Shown here piece after piece: positions 63,784-64,000 of a DNA stretch of 64,000 nucleotides. The stretch is taken from positions 283,540 to 347,539 of the forward strand of contig NZ_JALJRY010000007.1 of the NCBI RefSeq assembly GCF_024519455.1. Direction: 5' to 3'. The DNA is from Streptomyces sp. STR69 (lineage in GTDB: Bacteria; Actinomycetota; Actinomycetes; Streptomycetales; Streptomycetaceae). The position numbers were made by a program, and so were the translations under genes. The notes beneath the pieces were generated by a model. The model was not told the origin of the DNA and did not search any database. It saw nothing but the letters and a program-made list of their open reading frames with translations. Numbering within the stretch: position 1 is the first letter of the stretch; every line of letters starts with the position of its first letter.

Positions 63784-63835
63784 GGACCGGCCGGAACCCC
63801 CTCACAACTCCCTTGACCTGATTCAGAGTTGCCGG

Positions 63836-63866
63836 AGGCCGCTTCCCGATCATGGGGGAGCGGCCT
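63836..63866. terminator. Terminator after integrase
   Basis: AGGCCGCT and AGCGGCCT with extra C/G pairs close a hairpin between the integrase stop and attR. It can also serve as the new terminator for the dehydrogenase gene read from the right. Confidence 0.7.
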
Positions 63867-63911
63867 TCAGCGTTCTCCAGAGTTCTGTAGCCGAGGGATT
63901 GTTCGTGCAGG

Positions 63912-63998
63912 TCAGCCGTAGGTGTAGAACCCCGAGCCGGACTTACGGCCGAGGCGGCCCGCGTCGACCATGCGCTGGAGCAGCGGGGGAGCGGCGTA
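63912..63998. repeat. attR core (87-bp direct repeat)
   Basis: This sequence is identical to 10102-10188. At 63999 the copies differ by a synonymous change in a Leu codon; the window ends one base later, so the true right limit of similarity is not visible. Confidence 0.85.
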
Positions 63999-64000
63999 CA
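63912..64000 (-). CDS. 3-hydroxybutyryl-CoA dehydrogenase, C-terminal end
   Basis: The last 28 codons and stop of the intact host gene are visible, reading YAAPPLLQRMVDAGRLGRKS, then GSGFYTYG. The family is an NAD(P)-dependent L-3-hydroxyacyl-CoA dehydrogenase (FadB2/Hbd type) of fatty acid or butyrate metabolism. The gene continues right of the window. Its 3' end is now supplied from phage DNA, so the protein stays whole. Confidence 0.8.
   Translation of the reverse strand, partial: YAAPPLLQRMVDAGRLGRKSGSGFYTYG

Larger units (their letters stand above)
10102..63998. mobile_element. Siphovirus-type prophage, about 53.8 kb
   Basis: An 87-bp direct repeat (10102-10188 and 63912-63998) bounds a full set of phage modules: integrase, repressors, replication, packaging, HK97-type head, long non-contractile tail with tape measure, and lysis genes. 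The tyrosine integrase sits next to the right repeat. No core structural gene looks broken. The intergenic repeat of the host flanks is not seen inside. The integration site is the 3' end of a 3-hydroxybutyryl-CoA dehydrogenase gene, not a tRNA. Confidence 0.93.

Noticed and set aside
10102..63998. tRNA gene as the integration target or tRNA genes inside the prophage
   Set aside because: The repeat encodes a protein C-terminus, and I saw no cloverleaf-like sequence at the ends or within the element.

Overview
The window is high-GC actinobacterial DNA, almost certainly a Streptomyces chromosome. The evidence is the gene order rplT, TrmH-type methyltransferase, PAS histidine kinase, pheS, pheT, the heavy third-position G/C bias, the GTG and TTG starts, and three copies of a GC-rich intergenic repeat familiar from streptomycetes (about 219-255, 7355-7403 and 9566-9621).

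Layout. Positions 1-10101 are host: end of rplT, a SpoU/TrmH RNA methyltransferase, a soluble PAS histidine kinase, pheST, a membrane PP2C/SpoIIE phosphatase, a helix-turn-helix/TPR-like regulator, a Nudix hydrolase and a small coiled-coil membrane protein. From 10102 to about 63998 lies an apparently complete siphovirus-type prophage of about 53.8 kb. It is inserted in the 3' end of a 3-hydroxybutyryl-CoA dehydrogenase gene. The last 28 codons and stop of that gene occur twice, at 10102-10188 and 63912-63998, as the attL/attR core. The gene remains intact at the right end.

Prophage order, left to right: an attachment-proximal non-coding stretch with strong hairpins (10214-10760); an XRE/DUF5753, DUF6879 and DUF397 regulatory group (10.76-14.0 kb); lysis genes with holin and endolysin (14.1-16.1 kb); tail genes including a LamG tail protein, tape measure and a tail chaperone pair with a CCCAAAA -1 frameshift site (16.5-26 kb); head and packaging genes (26-34.7 kb) with HK97-type capsid, protease, portal and terminase. 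Then comes an accessory stretch (35-47.7 kb) with a P-loop kinase-like protein, a proteasome/HslV-like Ntn hydrolase, an HNH nuclease, a lipoprotein, a seven-gene block resembling the spread (Spd) genes of Streptomyces conjugative plasmids, a plus-strand cassette behind two perfect operators, and a DUF2493 protein. Replication and recombination follow (48.6-60.5 kb): an iteron-like array of 14 CGTGAG repeats, a DnaB-type helicase, DUF2303, two WhiB proteins, an orphan C5 methyltransferase, a RuvC-like resolvase, a DnaQ-like exonuclease, a phiC31 gp3-like protein and a RecB-like nuclease. At the right end (60.5-63.8 kb) are an excisionase-like protein, two divergent repressors, an ImmA/IrrE protease and a tyrosine integrase.

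Most of the prophage is read leftward in long runs with ATGA, GTGA or TGATG overlaps, divided into modules by strong hairpins. The rightward genes are the immunity/integration group at the right end, the cassette at 42863-44545 and one small regulator at 10761. The features I consider most worth following are the Spd-like block without a visible TraB, the phage proteasome-like protein, the iteron array, and the repeated start-associated sequence of the 35-38 kb region. Functions are inferred from sequence and family knowledge only; no searches were run.
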